From Acinetobacter marinus (lineage in GTDB: Bacteria > Pseudomonadota > Gammaproteobacteria > Pseudomonadales > Moraxellaceae), in assembly GCF_900096915.1 (NCBI RefSeq), contig NZ_FMYK01000004.1, forward strand, positions 1 to 64,000: a stretch of 64,000 bases of DNA, given 5' to 3'. A model generated the notes under the pieces. It was not told where the DNA came from and did no database searches. It saw only the letters and a program-made list of their open reading frames with translations. The translations under genes were made by a program, and so were the position numbers. This document shows, piece after piece, positions 28,147 through 36,930 of this stretch. How positions within the stretch are numbered: the stretch's first letter is position 1; each line of letters begins with the position of its first letter.

Positions 28147-28579
28147 TGAAAATACACATTGATTTGTCACACGAATAAGGCGAAAATTTTACGTTAAAAA
28201 TCATAGTGTAAGATCGAAGGGGTAGTCGCTAAAATGACTTGCTTAAAATAAACCTATCTTTTTTAAATAAATGTTGGTAGAATGCGCTCCACGCACGAAT
28301 CTTCCGTTCATTACCTGAACATTTATCTATATTTACCTAGTCTGCGCGTTTTGTCCAAAGAGAGGACGTCCCTTCGCGCCGAATCGCATACTGCGATTAT
28401 TCAGGTTGCGCTCGTAAACATGTGTGCGTTTATAGACCACATCGTCTCAAATCGGAACTTGTCACAGCCAATGAAGCATTTTTATTTGCTTGATTGTTGA
28501 TGCTGTTTTGTCGCCTTTATGCCGATGTATTGAATTAAATATTTTAGAATTGGAGCGCCGATTACTCGGTGAAATCTCT
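28147..28579 (+). promoter_or_regulatory. Promoter and long 5' leader of the DEAD-box helicase gene
   Basis: This 433-base stretch has no convincing gene. An extended -10 element, TGGTAGAAT (28275-28283), would start a leader of about 290 nt. The leader contains a hairpin, AATCGCA-TAC-TGCGATT (28382-28398), and a GGACGTCC palindrome (about 28364-28371). Long structured leaders are common on cold-shock-regulated RNA helicase mRNAs, so temperature or autoregulation is plausible. The promoter call rests on the -10 only; the -35 is poor. Confidence 0.45.
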
Positions 28580-30625
28580 ATGAGCAAAACTTTTGCTGAA
28601 TTTCCTCTCGCAGAGTCATTACAACTTGCACTACAAGACTTAGGTTTTACGACGCCGACGCCTGTACAAGAACAATCTATTCCTGCGGCGTTAGAAGGTA
28701 AAGATTTATTGGTATCGAGCCAAACTGGTTCGGGTAAAACAGCTGCATTCCTTTTACCTACATTGAATGCGTTGGCTGATCAAGATACTTTTGTTCCTTT
28801 CAAAGAACGTATGCGTGCGGTGACTACACCAGCGATTTTGGTACTTTGCCCAACACGTGAGTTGGCGCAACAAGTGAGCCAAGATGCGATTGCATTTGTA
28901 CGCAAAATGAAAGGTGTTCGTGTTGCTGCAATCATGGGTGGTATGCCATTTGCAAAACAAATTCAACAGCTAAAAGGTGCGCAAGTGGTTGTTGCGACTC
29001 CAGGTCGTCTTTTGGACTTGGTGAATCGTCGTCAAATCAAACTTGATAAAGTGAATGCGTTGATCGTTGACGAAGCAGATCGAATGTTGGATCTTGGCTT
29101 CTCTGAAGACTTAGAAGCAATTAGTGATCTTGCAGGCAACCGTGAACAAACTTTGATGTTCTCTGCGACTTTTGCGGATCGTATTATTTCACTTGCTGAG
29201 CGTATGATGAATTCGCCTGAGCGTATTGCAATCGAAACTGGTCATACGACCAATACTGATGTAACACAAACATTGCATTGGACAGATGGCTTTGAGCACA
29301 AGAAAAAATTACTTACGCATTGGTTAAGTGATGAAACGCTTGATCAAGCGGTCGTGTTTGCTTCAACGCAAGAAGACACCGATATGTTGGCTGAAGAGTT
29401 GGCAGAGTCAGGTCTTTCTGTGGTTGCGCTACATGGTGCAATGCCTCAATCTGTGCGTAACCGTCGTTTGCGTAGTATTCGTGAAGGTAAAGCACGTATC
29501 TTGGTGGCGACTGATGTTGCAGCACGTGGTTTGGACGTCCCAACCATTTCACACGTGATTAACTTTGGTTTACCAATGAAAAATGAAGACTATGTACACC
29601 GTGTAGGTCGTACAGGTCGTGCAGGTCGTACAGGTCAAGCGGTGACTTTGGCGACGTATCGTGAGCGTGGCAAAATTCGTGCACTCGAAGAGTACTTGGA
29701 AACTCGTTTGAATGTGTCTGAAATCGAAGGTTTAGAGCCATCTCCACCACCAGCACGCCCAAGCCGTAAAGGTGGAAAATCTGACGGTCGTCGTGGCGGC
29801 GGACGTGGCGATCGTGGTTTTGGTGGCGATCGTGGTGGTCGTAGCTTTGGCGGTGATCGTGATCGTGGTTTTGGCGGTGGTGGCAAGCGTCGTATCGAAG
29901 GCGAAGGTCATTTCAAACGTGAAGAGCGTTCAGGTTCACGTAAATCGCACAATGACTATATCAATGATGTCGTAGCGAATGCTGACTTTGCTGGCAAGCC
30001 ACGTTCAGAGCGTCCTCGTTCAGAATTCAAGTCGCATGAAGATGATAACCGTGGTAACCGCAAAGATTACCAACCTCGTTCAGAAAAGCGTTTCTCTGAT
30101 CGTGGCGGACGTGGTGGTGACAACCGTGGCGAAGGTCGTCGTTTTGATGGCGAGCGTAAGTTTTCTGATCGTCCAAAGCGTGATTTTGGTGGTGATCGCC
30201 CAAGCTACAATGATCGTCCAAAACGTGATTTTGGTGATCGTCCAGAACGTTCAGAAGGTCGTCGTTTTGATGGCGAGCGTAAGTTTGGCGACCGTTCAGA
30301 GCGTGGCGAACGCAATTATAATGACCGTCCGAAACGTGATTTTGGCGATCGTCCAAAGCGTGACTTTGGTGGTGACCGCCCAAGTTATAATGACCGTCCA
30401 AAACGTGATTTTAACCGTGAATCAGGTCGTGATGACAACCGTGGCGAGCGCCGTGAATTCTCAAATGATCGGCCACGTCGTCAAGATGGCGAGCGTTCAG
30501 AAGGTCGTCGTTTTGGTCAACATGACAACACTGAAAAGCGTTTTTCGCAAGAAGGTCGTGAACGTCGTTACAAAGGCAATGGATCAGGTTTTGGTTCGGA
30601 CAGCATTCGCAAGTGGGCTAAATAA
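28580..30625 (+). CDS. DEAD-box ATP-dependent RNA helicase with long RG/RD-rich tail
   Basis: 681-aa RNA helicase of the RhlE/DeaD type. Q motif FTTPTPVQEQSIPAAL, motif I SQTGSGKTAA, Ia PTRELAQQ, II VDEADRMLD, III SATF, V ATDVAARGLD and VI HRVGRTGRAGRTG are all intact within residues 20-370. From about residue 400 a basic, disordered tail is built of RGG/GGDRG and repeated DRPKRDFGDRP / EGRRFDGERKF units, likely RNA-binding and prone to phase separation. The ATG at 28580 (MSKTFAEFPL) fits family starts. Role: RNA unwinding in ribosome assembly or mRNA decay, probably at low temperature. Confidence 0.9.
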   Translation: MSKTFAEFPLAESLQLALQDLGFTTPTPVQEQSIPAALEGKDLLVSSQTGSGKTAAFLLPTLNALADQDTFVPFKERMRAVTTPAILVLCPTRELAQQVSQDAIAFVRKMKGVRVAAIMGGMPFAKQIQQLKGAQVVVATPGRLLDLVNRRQIKLDKVNALIVDEADRMLDLGFSEDLEAISDLAGNREQTLMFSATFADRIISLAERMMNSPERIAIETGHTTNTDVTQTLHWTDGFEHKKKLLTHWLSDETLDQAVVFASTQEDTDMLAEELAESGLSVVALHGAMPQSVRNRRLRSIREGKARILVATDVAARGLDVPTISHVINFGLPMKNEDYVHRVGRTGRAGRTGQAVTLATYRERGKIRALEEYLETRLNVSEIEGLEPSPPPARPSRKGGKSDGRRGGGRGDRGFGGDRGGRSFGGDRDRGFGGGGKRRIEGEGHFKREERSGSRKSHNDYINDVVANADFAGKPRSERPRSEFKSHEDDNRGNRKDYQPRSEKRFSDRGGRGGDNRGEGRRFDGERKFSDRPKRDFGGDRPSYNDRPKRDFGDRPERSEGRRFDGERKFGDRSERGERNYNDRPKRDFGDRPKRDFGGDRPSYNDRPKRDFNRESGRDDNRGERREFSNDRPRRQDGERSEGRRFGQHDNTEKRFSQEGRERRYKGNGSGFGSDSIRKWAK

Positions 30626-30661
30626 GTTTATCTCGCATAACACATTGTTTTAAAGCTAAAT

Positions 30662-30687
30662 AAAGCATCTCTACGGAGGTGCTTTTT
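30662..30687 (+). terminator. Intrinsic terminator of the RNA helicase gene
   Basis: The hairpin AAAGCATCTC, loop TACG, GAGGTGCTTT ends in a short T run, about 37 bases after the helicase stop codon. Confidence 0.8.
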
Positions 30688-30767
30688 GCATTGAAGTGGA
30701 TTGTAATATGGTGTATATTATTCACTCTATTTAAATAAAATGTGATTTACTTAACCTTTACTGCAGG

Positions 30768-30926
30768 ATGGGTTGCGTGCCATATCTATTTGTGTTCTTG
30801 GTGATGCTGAATGCGCTGTTTTTGGGCGCACAAGTTTATCAAAAGTCGACTGAAAAGTCGGCTGCGCAAGTGCACGCCCAACACATCGAGCAAAACCGTT
30901 CATCTGAAAAAAAACAAGATTTTTAG
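30768..30926 (+). CDS. Possible 52-aa single-pass membrane microprotein
   Basis: An ATG-initiated frame of 53 codons encodes MGCVPYLFVFLVMLNALFLG followed by a charged tail rich in K, E, Q and H (AQVYQKSTEKSAAQ...SSEKKQDF). One membrane helix (residues 4-22) with a soluble tail is a common small-protein layout. It lies between the helicase terminator and mlaF, 64 bases before the mlaF start. The Shine-Dalgarno is weak and I recognise no family, so this remains a candidate. Confidence 0.4.
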   Translation: MGCVPYLFVFLVMLNALFLGAQVYQKSTEKSAAQVHAQHIEQNRSSEKKQDF

Positions 30927-30990
30927 CAAAACTATAACGCTTCACCCTGTCTTTTTGCGTAAAATCGCACTTTTCCTTAAGGATAAAAAT

Positions 30991-31812
30991 ATGAATCCCG
31001 CGCTGCCTATTCAAGATGAGGCATTGATCGAAGTTAAAAACCTGAGCTTTCAGCGTGGTGATCGTGTGATCTATGACGATATCGATATGCGTATTGCACG
31101 TGGCAAGATTACCGCCATTATGGGGCCATCGGGTACAGGTAAAACCACACTATTGCGATTGATTGGTGGACAACTCAAGCCTGATCAAGGGCAGATTTTG
31201 TTAGATGGTCAAGACATTGGCAAAATGTCTCGTAAAGAATTGTTTAATGCGCGTGCGCGTATGGGGATGTTGTTTCAAAGTGGCGCACTATTTACCGATA
31301 TGAGCGTGTTTGAAAATGTGGCATTTCCGATCCGTGCGCATCGTCAAATGTCTGAGCAAGCGTTGCAAGAGCGTGTCTCGCAAAAACTTGAATCGGTAGG
31401 TCTACGTGGTGCAGAAAATATGATGCCGTCAGAGCTATCTGGCGGGATGAATCGTCGTGTTGCGTTGGCGAGAGCGATTGCACTCGATCCAGAGTTAATT
31501 ATGTACGATGAACCATTCGCTGGGCAAGATCCGATTGTGATGGGGGTACTCACACGATTGATTCGTTCACTGCGTGAAGCCTTGGATTTAACCACCATTA
31601 TCGTGTCGCATGATGTCGATGAAACTTTGTCGATTGCTGATTATATTTATGTGGTCGCCGAAGGTAAGGTGCAAGGTGAGGGTACGCCTGAGCAACTGCG
31701 TCAACATCCATCGCCTTTTGTACAGCAGTTCTTAACAGGTTCGGTAGAAGGTCCCGTGGATTATCAGTTTAGTCGAATGCCAGATGGGATCAAACTCGGA
31801 GGTGCGCAATGA
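30991..31812 (+). CDS. mlaF: Phospholipid ABC transporter ATP-binding protein MlaF
   Basis: 273-aa ATPase of the Mla system, which moves phospholipids between inner and outer membranes and keeps outer-membrane lipid asymmetry. Walker A GPSGTGKTTLLRLIGG, Q-loop MLFQSGALFTDMSVFENVAF, signature LSGGMNRRVALARAIA and Walker B LIMYDEPFAGQDP are intact. The signature has SGGMNRR, as in Mla/Ttg2A ATPases. I chose the ATG at 30991 because AAGGA lies just upstream. First gene of mlaFEDC, overlapping mlaE by four bases. Confidence 0.95.
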   Translation: MNPALPIQDEALIEVKNLSFQRGDRVIYDDIDMRIARGKITAIMGPSGTGKTTLLRLIGGQLKPDQGQILLDGQDIGKMSRKELFNARARMGMLFQSGALFTDMSVFENVAFPIRAHRQMSEQALQERVSQKLESVGLRGAENMMPSELSGGMNRRVALARAIALDPELIMYDEPFAGQDPIVMGVLTRLIRSLREALDLTTIIVSHDVDETLSIADYIYVVAEGKVQGEGTPEQLRQHPSPFVQQFLTGSVEGPVDYQFSRMPDGIKLGGAQ

Positions 31813-32591
31813 ATGCAGTTGCGACTTTAGGTCGTCGTTTGATCGGTCGGATTCAAGGAATTGGCTATGCGGCGATCATGCTCGTCCAAGTGTTGCTGTC
31901 GATGCCGACATGGAAAGGCGTGAAGCTGTTCATTTACCAAATGTACCGTGTGGGTGTGCTGTCATTGCTGATTATTACCGTTTCAGGTTTGTTTATCGGT
32001 GCTGTACTTGGCTTGCAGATGTATAGCATCTTGGTGACGTTTGGTAGTGAGGCGATGCTGGGTACTGCGGTGGCTTTGACCTTACTTCGTGAGCTTGCAC
32101 CTGTGGTTGCGGCATTATTATTCGCAGGTCGTGCAGGTTCGGCGCTGACTGCTGAAATCGGTTCGATGAAGCAAACAGAACAACTTGCCAGTATGGAAAT
32201 GATCGGTGTTGATCCGTTAAAGCAAATTGTTTCCCCTCGGCTTTGGGCGGGTATTTTTAGTTTGCCGATGCTGACGGTGATTTTTGCTGCGGTCGGTATT
32301 TTGGGGGGTAAATTTGTCGGGGTGGATTTTCTAGGCTCTGACGAAGGTTCATTTTGGAATAGTATGCAAGCCTCAGTGGTGTTTTGGAAAGATGTATTTA
32401 ATGGCACCATCATTAAAAGTATCGTCTTTGCAATTGTATGTACGTGGATTGCGGTATATCAAGGTTATGCTGCGGTGCCGACCCCAGAGGGTATTGCTAC
32501 GGCGATGACACGTACTGTGGTTTACTCGTCGCTCTGCGTTTTAGGATTTGATTTTGTGTTGACTGCGGTCATGTTCGGAGGTTTGGGATGA
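31809..32591 (+). CDS. mlaE: Phospholipid ABC transporter permease MlaE
   Basis: 260-aa inner-membrane permease of the MlaE/YrbE family, with five or six helices. The conserved block LRELAPVVAALLFAGRAGSA (about residues 94-113), then EIGSMKQTEQLASMEMIGVDP, is the coupling region contacting MlaF. It forms a dimer at the centre of the MlaFEDB complex. The gene overlaps mlaF and mlaD by four bases each, showing translational coupling. Confidence 0.95.
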   Translation: MNAVATLGRRLIGRIQGIGYAAIMLVQVLLSMPTWKGVKLFIYQMYRVGVLSLLIITVSGLFIGAVLGLQMYSILVTFGSEAMLGTAVALTLLRELAPVVAALLFAGRAGSALTAEIGSMKQTEQLASMEMIGVDPLKQIVSPRLWAGIFSLPMLTVIFAAVGILGGKFVGVDFLGSDEGSFWNSMQASVVFWKDVFNGTIIKSIVFAIVCTWIAVYQGYAAVPTPEGIATAMTRTVVYSSLCVLGFDFVLTAVMFGGLG

Positions 32592-33346
32592 AAACACGTA
32601 CAGTAGAACTGGCCGTTGGGATTTTTGTAATTTTATTTGCGGCAGCTTTATTTTTATTGGCGATGCGTGTCAGTGGTTTGGCGGGCAGTACCATGGGTGA
32701 AAGCTACAATCTCAGTGCCAAGATTGACAATATTAGTGGGCTAAAAGAACGTGCCAAAGTCACCATTAGTGGGGTCAAAGTCGGTCAGGTGAGTAAAATT
32801 GAACTTGATCCAATCTCGCATCGTGCCGTAGTGACCATTGCCATGGATAAGTCACTGACCACATTTAATCCTGAGCAACTTAAGCAAGTCGAAGCCAATG
32901 CGATGGAAGACCTAAAGTATAGTTATGACTATACAGAAGCATCACCTGAGCAACAAAAGGCTATGCAAAAGCAACTTATCGACAACATGAAGAACATCAC
33001 TACCATCGATCAGGATGCTTATATAAAGGTAGCAACCAACGGTATCATTGGTGAGAAGTATCTGAAAATTGAGCCAGGTGGCGCATTTACGTATATTCCT
33101 CAAGGTGGCAGTTTCCCTGAAACACAAAGTCAAGGCACCGTTGAAATTGAAGATTTGGTGAATAAGTTTATTACGGGTTCATCGCAATCTAAATCAGCGA
33201 CAACAGAAAGTGCGACAACAGAAAGCGTAGATGCCGAGCAAGTACCTGCTTCGACAGCTACAACCACAGAAGCAGCGCCTGCACAAAATGCAACACCTGC
33301 ATCTACAACCCCAAGTCAAGATGAACCATCGTTTATCGATGAATGA
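32588..33346 (+). CDS. mlaD: MCE-domain phospholipid-binding protein MlaD
   Basis: 252-aa protein anchored by one N-terminal helix (VELAVGIFVILFAAALFLLA), followed by an MCE domain (residues 38-170, starting YNLSAKIDNISGLKERAKV). The GEKYLKIEPGG motif is present. MlaD forms a hexameric ring that channels lipids to MlaC. An insert at about residues 100-140 (MEDLKYSYDYTEASPEQQKA) and a 60-residue A/T/S/E-rich C-terminal tail make it longer than E. coli MlaD (183 aa). Both features are in keeping with Acinetobacter-type MlaD. Confidence 0.93.
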   Translation: MKTRTVELAVGIFVILFAAALFLLAMRVSGLAGSTMGESYNLSAKIDNISGLKERAKVTISGVKVGQVSKIELDPISHRAVVTIAMDKSLTTFNPEQLKQVEANAMEDLKYSYDYTEASPEQQKAMQKQLIDNMKNITTIDQDAYIKVATNGIIGEKYLKIEPGGAFTYIPQGGSFPETQSQGTVEIEDLVNKFITGSSQSKSATTESATTESVDAEQVPASTATTTEAAPAQNATPASTTPSQDEPSFIDE

Positions 33347-33377
33347 TCATGCATGAATAGTTAGGAGTGAAATCAAC

Positions 33378-34016
33378 ATGACTTTACTGAAAACAGCGAC
33401 AATTAAAAAGACGACATTGGGTCTGTCTTTGGCGGGAATGATGGTCAGTTCATTGGCTTTTGCAGCGCCATCTGAAACCCCACCTGATTTTGTGAAACGC
33501 ATCTCTGATAAATTGATCGTTGAGCTGAAACAAAATAAAGCCAGCTTGAACAATGCCAGTGTGATCAATAAGATCGTAGCGCAAAACATTGAGCCATATG
33601 TTGATGTGCAAGGATTTTCACGTCTGGTAATGGGGCAATATTATTCCAATCAATATAGTACTGCCGCACAGCGTGGTCGTTTTACCAAAAACTTCCGTGA
33701 TAGCGTGATTAAAACCTATGCCAAAGGTTTGGCGCAGTACAATAATGAAGGCTATACCTTGCGTCCATATCGTAATACAGGTGCGAAATATCCTGTGGTC
33801 ACGATGGATTTTAAAGCCAATAATGGTAATAAAATTCCAGTGAGTTTTCAGTTGATTGATAAGAATAATCAATGGAAAATCCGTAATATCAATGTCAGCG
33901 GTATTGATATGGCACTGACCTTCCGTGATCAGTTTAAAGCCAATGTGCAACAAAGTGGTGGAAACATCGATAAAGCCATTGCCAGCTTTAAGCCAGATGC
34001 AGAAGCAGGTAAATAA
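33378..34016 (+). CDS. mlaC: Periplasmic phospholipid shuttle protein MlaC
   Basis: 212-aa protein with a signal peptide (about residues 10-30, ending SLAFA before APSETPP). The domain starting DFVKRISDKLIVELKQNK and the conserved YVDVQGFSRLVMGQYY and FSVQLIDKNNQWKIRNINVSG-like region are typical of the MlaC/Ttg2D family. It carries single phospholipids across the periplasm between MlaD and the MlaA-porin complex. It is followed by a terminator, with no mlaB gene in between. Confidence 0.92.
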   Translation: MTLLKTATIKKTTLGLSLAGMMVSSLAFAAPSETPPDFVKRISDKLIVELKQNKASLNNASVINKIVAQNIEPYVDVQGFSRLVMGQYYSNQYSTAAQRGRFTKNFRDSVIKTYAKGLAQYNNEGYTLRPYRNTGAKYPVVTMDFKANNGNKIPVSFQLIDKNNQWKIRNINVSGIDMALTFRDQFKANVQQSGGNIDKAIASFKPDAEAGK

Positions 34017-34055
34017 GCGTTTACTGCAAGTATTTTTTACTGCTTTCTACTGCAA

Positions 34056-34091
34056 TAAAAAATCCCATTCCAATCGGAATGGGATTTTTTT
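34056..34091. terminator. Bidirectional terminator between mlaC and ponA
   Basis: A long perfect hairpin, AAAAAATCCCATTCC, loop AATC, GGAATGGGATTTTTT, is placed between the convergent ends of mlaC (plus) and ponA (minus). It serves both transcripts. Confidence 0.92.
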
Positions 34092-34114
34092 GATTACAGC
34101 TCAGTCAGTAGTAT

Positions 34115-36787
34115 TTAGAAAATACTATTTGGCGTCACCTGATTGTTGCTGTTATTTTGCGCTGGCGCAGTCGGCGTATTGTTATTTGAACCATTGCCAG
34201 AGTTTTGCTGAGGGGTTTGACTCGGGACTTGGATCGGTGTCTGATTTGGTGTGTTTAGCGCAGGAGGTGCTGTACGCTCGGTGGTTAATGGGCGCTCGGC
34301 GACATTATCATTGAAGTCGTTGCGATGCATCTGAATGAGTGAATCCAGCGTTTGCACTGGCGCAGGGCGATACAGTGGTCGTGCAACTGGTGGTGTTTCA
34401 CGTTGCTGACGACGAGCTTCAGCCACTTCAACGCCGCTATTGTCGAGTTGTTCACTGACGGTGTCGCCTGCATTTTTATCGAGTTTTACCCATGCTAAAG
34501 GTTCATTTTTGAGTGCGCCAGCCATAAAGTTGATCCAAATCGGCAAAGCAGCAACACCACCATATTCACGGCGACCGAGTGTACTTGGTGCATCAAAACC
34601 GACCCATGTGACGGTAACGAGATTGCCATTAAATCCAGCAAACCATGCATCTTTGGCGTCGTTGGTCGTCCCTGTTTTGCCACCGAGGTCACTACGACCA
34701 ATGCGAAGTGCAGCACGACCAGTACCGTGTTGGATGACATCACGCAAAATGTTTGCCATGTCAAAAGCGGAGCTCGATTTGAGAATGCGATCGGCTTGGC
34801 GATATTGTCCTGCAACTTGATTATTGGAAGATGTATTCGCCTGAGCGGTTTCGCTCGCTGAACTATTGTTAATTTGACCTTGCGCATCATTGGTGATTTC
34901 AGTCACCGCATTGGCTTCTGAATCTGTGCTAAGCGGACTAGCTTCGTCAGAGGTGGTGCTTTGGTTGCTATTAACCACACAACTAATGCAGGCATAAGCT
35001 GGATCGGCTTGGAAAATTGTATCACCATAACCATCTTCAATGCGTTCAATGAAGTATGGCTGTACACGATAACCCCCGTTGGCAAATGCGGCATAACCTG
35101 TTGCCATCTGCAAAGGAAGCACTTGTGGGGTGCCGAGTGCAATGGTGTAGTTACGAGGAATTTGATCATCGTGTAGACCAATATCCATCAAAAATTGACG
35201 TGTGCGCTCGATGCCGACATTTTGCAGTAGGCGAACGGAGACTGTATTTCGGGAAAGGTATAAAGCACGGCGTAAAGCAATTCGTCCGAGATAACGACCA
35301 TCGGAGTTGCGTGGCGACCATTTGCCGATCCGAATTGGGTTGTCATCCACCATAGTGTACGGTGTCATGCCTTGCTCTAAAGCCAGCGCATAGACAAAAG
35401 GCTTGATGGTTGAGCCAGGTTGACGCCAGCCTTGGGTGGCACGGTTAAACTTGGAATAATAAAAATTATAACCACCAACCACAGCTTCAAGCGCACCATT
35501 GTTTGGGTTAATCGCAACCAATTGACCTTGTACTTTCGGAATCTGGGTGAGTCGCCAAGCGGATTTGTCTGCATTCGGGCGCAAGCGAACGATATCGTTA
35601 ACTTTAACGATTTGCGATGGACGTCCTGCAGCAGGGCCTGGATTGTTGGCACTGCGATATAAGCGTACCCAATTCATGCCTGACCACGGAATTGTTACTG
35701 TTTTGCCGTCTTTGAATTCTGCTTCAAAACTACTATTGCCGACCTTAATGACTTTGGCGGGGTACATGTCGCCAACGATAAAGAAATCTTTTAATGGCTT
35801 ATCATGTGCTTCAACACCTCGCCAGCCGTGGCGGCGATCATAAGCCTCTAAGCCATCACGCACCGCTTGCTCTGCGAGTTCTTGGCGATGGCTAGTAACG
35901 GTGGTGTAGACTTTAAAACCTGAATTCACCACTTGTTTGCCAAAGCGATCCACCAGTTCTTGACGGGTCATTTCAGCTAGATAGGGGAATTTAGTCTGTA
36001 CTTTGTGGTTGTAGAGTTTGAGATTGATTGGTTCAGCAATCGCTGTTTCATATTGTTGTTGCTTGATATAGCCCAGTTGCAACATGCGCCCAAGAATCCA
36101 GTTGCGACGTTCTAAAGCACGCTCTGGATTGGCGACAGGGTTATATTTGGACGGTGCTTTAGGTAAGCCTGCGATCATGGCTTTTTCAGCAAGTGTCAGT
36201 TGCTTTAAGTTTTTGTTGTAATACACCTTTGCTGCTGCCTGAATCCCATAGGCATTTTTCCCGAGAAAGATCTTATTCACATATAGGGTCATAATATCTT
36301 GCTTGCTGAGGTTTTGTTCTATTTTTCGAGCAAGGAAAATTTCGGTGAGCTTACGGCGCAGTGTGCGCTCTGGAGAAAGGTAATAGTTCTTGGCGACCTG
36401 CATGGTGATGGTTGAGCCACCTGTTTGTGCTGAACCGCTGATGGTTTCACTGACAGCACGTCCCAAGCCTTTAAAGCTGACGCCACTATGTTCAAAGAAG
36501 GCAGAGTCTTCCGCTGCCAAAAATGCATAAATCATATCTTGTGGAATATCATTATATTTCACAGGGATAGAGAGCTTGTTGCCAAATTCGGCAATCAATA
36601 CTTCATCTTTAGTATAGATTTGCAATGGCTTTTCTAACGGGGCCTTTTGCAAGCTACTCATATTTGGTAATGATGGCGCAATATAAAGATACATGCCGTA
36701 GAATGCCATCGGGACAGTAAGCAAGATTAAGATCAAGATTGCAAAAAAAGGATGAATCCTGCCCTGAGAAGATCGCATTTTGGTCAT
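34115..36787 (-). CDS. ponA: Penicillin-binding protein 1A, bifunctional transglycosylase/transpeptidase
   Basis: 890-aa class A PBP that polymerises and cross-links peptidoglycan. After a short cytoplasmic start and one helix, the GT51 domain shows EDSAFFEHSG (catalytic Glu), GGSTITMQVAKN and RKLTEIFLARKIE. An OB-like region follows. The transpeptidase has SxxK in QPGSTIKPFV, SxN in LSRNTVSVRL and KTG in GGKTGTTNDA. The C-terminal 100 residues are rich in P, Q, N and T and probably disordered. It is divergent from pilMNOPQ, the arrangement usual in gammaproteobacteria. Confidence 0.95.
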   Translation of the reverse strand: MTKMRSSQGRIHPFFAILILILLTVPMAFYGMYLYIAPSLPNMSSLQKAPLEKPLQIYTKDEVLIAEFGNKLSIPVKYNDIPQDMIYAFLAAEDSAFFEHSGVSFKGLGRAVSETISGSAQTGGSTITMQVAKNYYLSPERTLRRKLTEIFLARKIEQNLSKQDIMTLYVNKIFLGKNAYGIQAAAKVYYNKNLKQLTLAEKAMIAGLPKAPSKYNPVANPERALERRNWILGRMLQLGYIKQQQYETAIAEPINLKLYNHKVQTKFPYLAEMTRQELVDRFGKQVVNSGFKVYTTVTSHRQELAEQAVRDGLEAYDRRHGWRGVEAHDKPLKDFFIVGDMYPAKVIKVGNSSFEAEFKDGKTVTIPWSGMNWVRLYRSANNPGPAAGRPSQIVKVNDIVRLRPNADKSAWRLTQIPKVQGQLVAINPNNGALEAVVGGYNFYYSKFNRATQGWRQPGSTIKPFVYALALEQGMTPYTMVDDNPIRIGKWSPRNSDGRYLGRIALRRALYLSRNTVSVRLLQNVGIERTRQFLMDIGLHDDQIPRNYTIALGTPQVLPLQMATGYAAFANGGYRVQPYFIERIEDGYGDTIFQADPAYACISCVVNSNQSTTSDEASPLSTDSEANAVTEITNDAQGQINNSSASETAQANTSSNNQVAGQYRQADRILKSSSAFDMANILRDVIQHGTGRAALRIGRSDLGGKTGTTNDAKDAWFAGFNGNLVTVTWVGFDAPSTLGRREYGGVAALPIWINFMAGALKNEPLAWVKLDKNAGDTVSEQLDNSGVEVAEARRQQRETPPVARPLYRPAPVQTLDSLIQMHRNDFNDNVAERPLTTERTAPPALNTPNQTPIQVPSQTPQQNSGNGSNNNTPTAPAQNNSNNQVTPNSIF

Positions 36788-36930
36788 AACTGAGTTTTAT
36801 TGGCTACGGGGTGTGTCGGAAAGGCTAAGTATAGCGGTACACAATCGATAATGTTAGTAACAAAATGCTACTCACTGTAAAAAAAATAGTGCATAATCGA
36901 ACATGGGGATAAAAAACAATAGGGAATAGA

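Noticed and set aside
28282..28500. 72-codon plus-strand frame in the leader of the RNA helicase gene
   Set aside because: No Shine-Dalgarno, no family likeness, and it lies within the structured leader just after the -10 element; treated as untranslated.
30027..30401. H/D-rich 124-codon frame on the minus strand
   Set aside because: Complement of the same repeats; no independent support.
30100..30420. CRISPR-like periodic repeats
   Set aside because: The repeats are in frame, encode the helicase tail, vary in length and lack unique spacers.
29979..30653. 224-codon frame inside the helicase tail
   Set aside because: A V/I/L-rich translation of the RG-repeat DNA in another frame; a repeat artefact.
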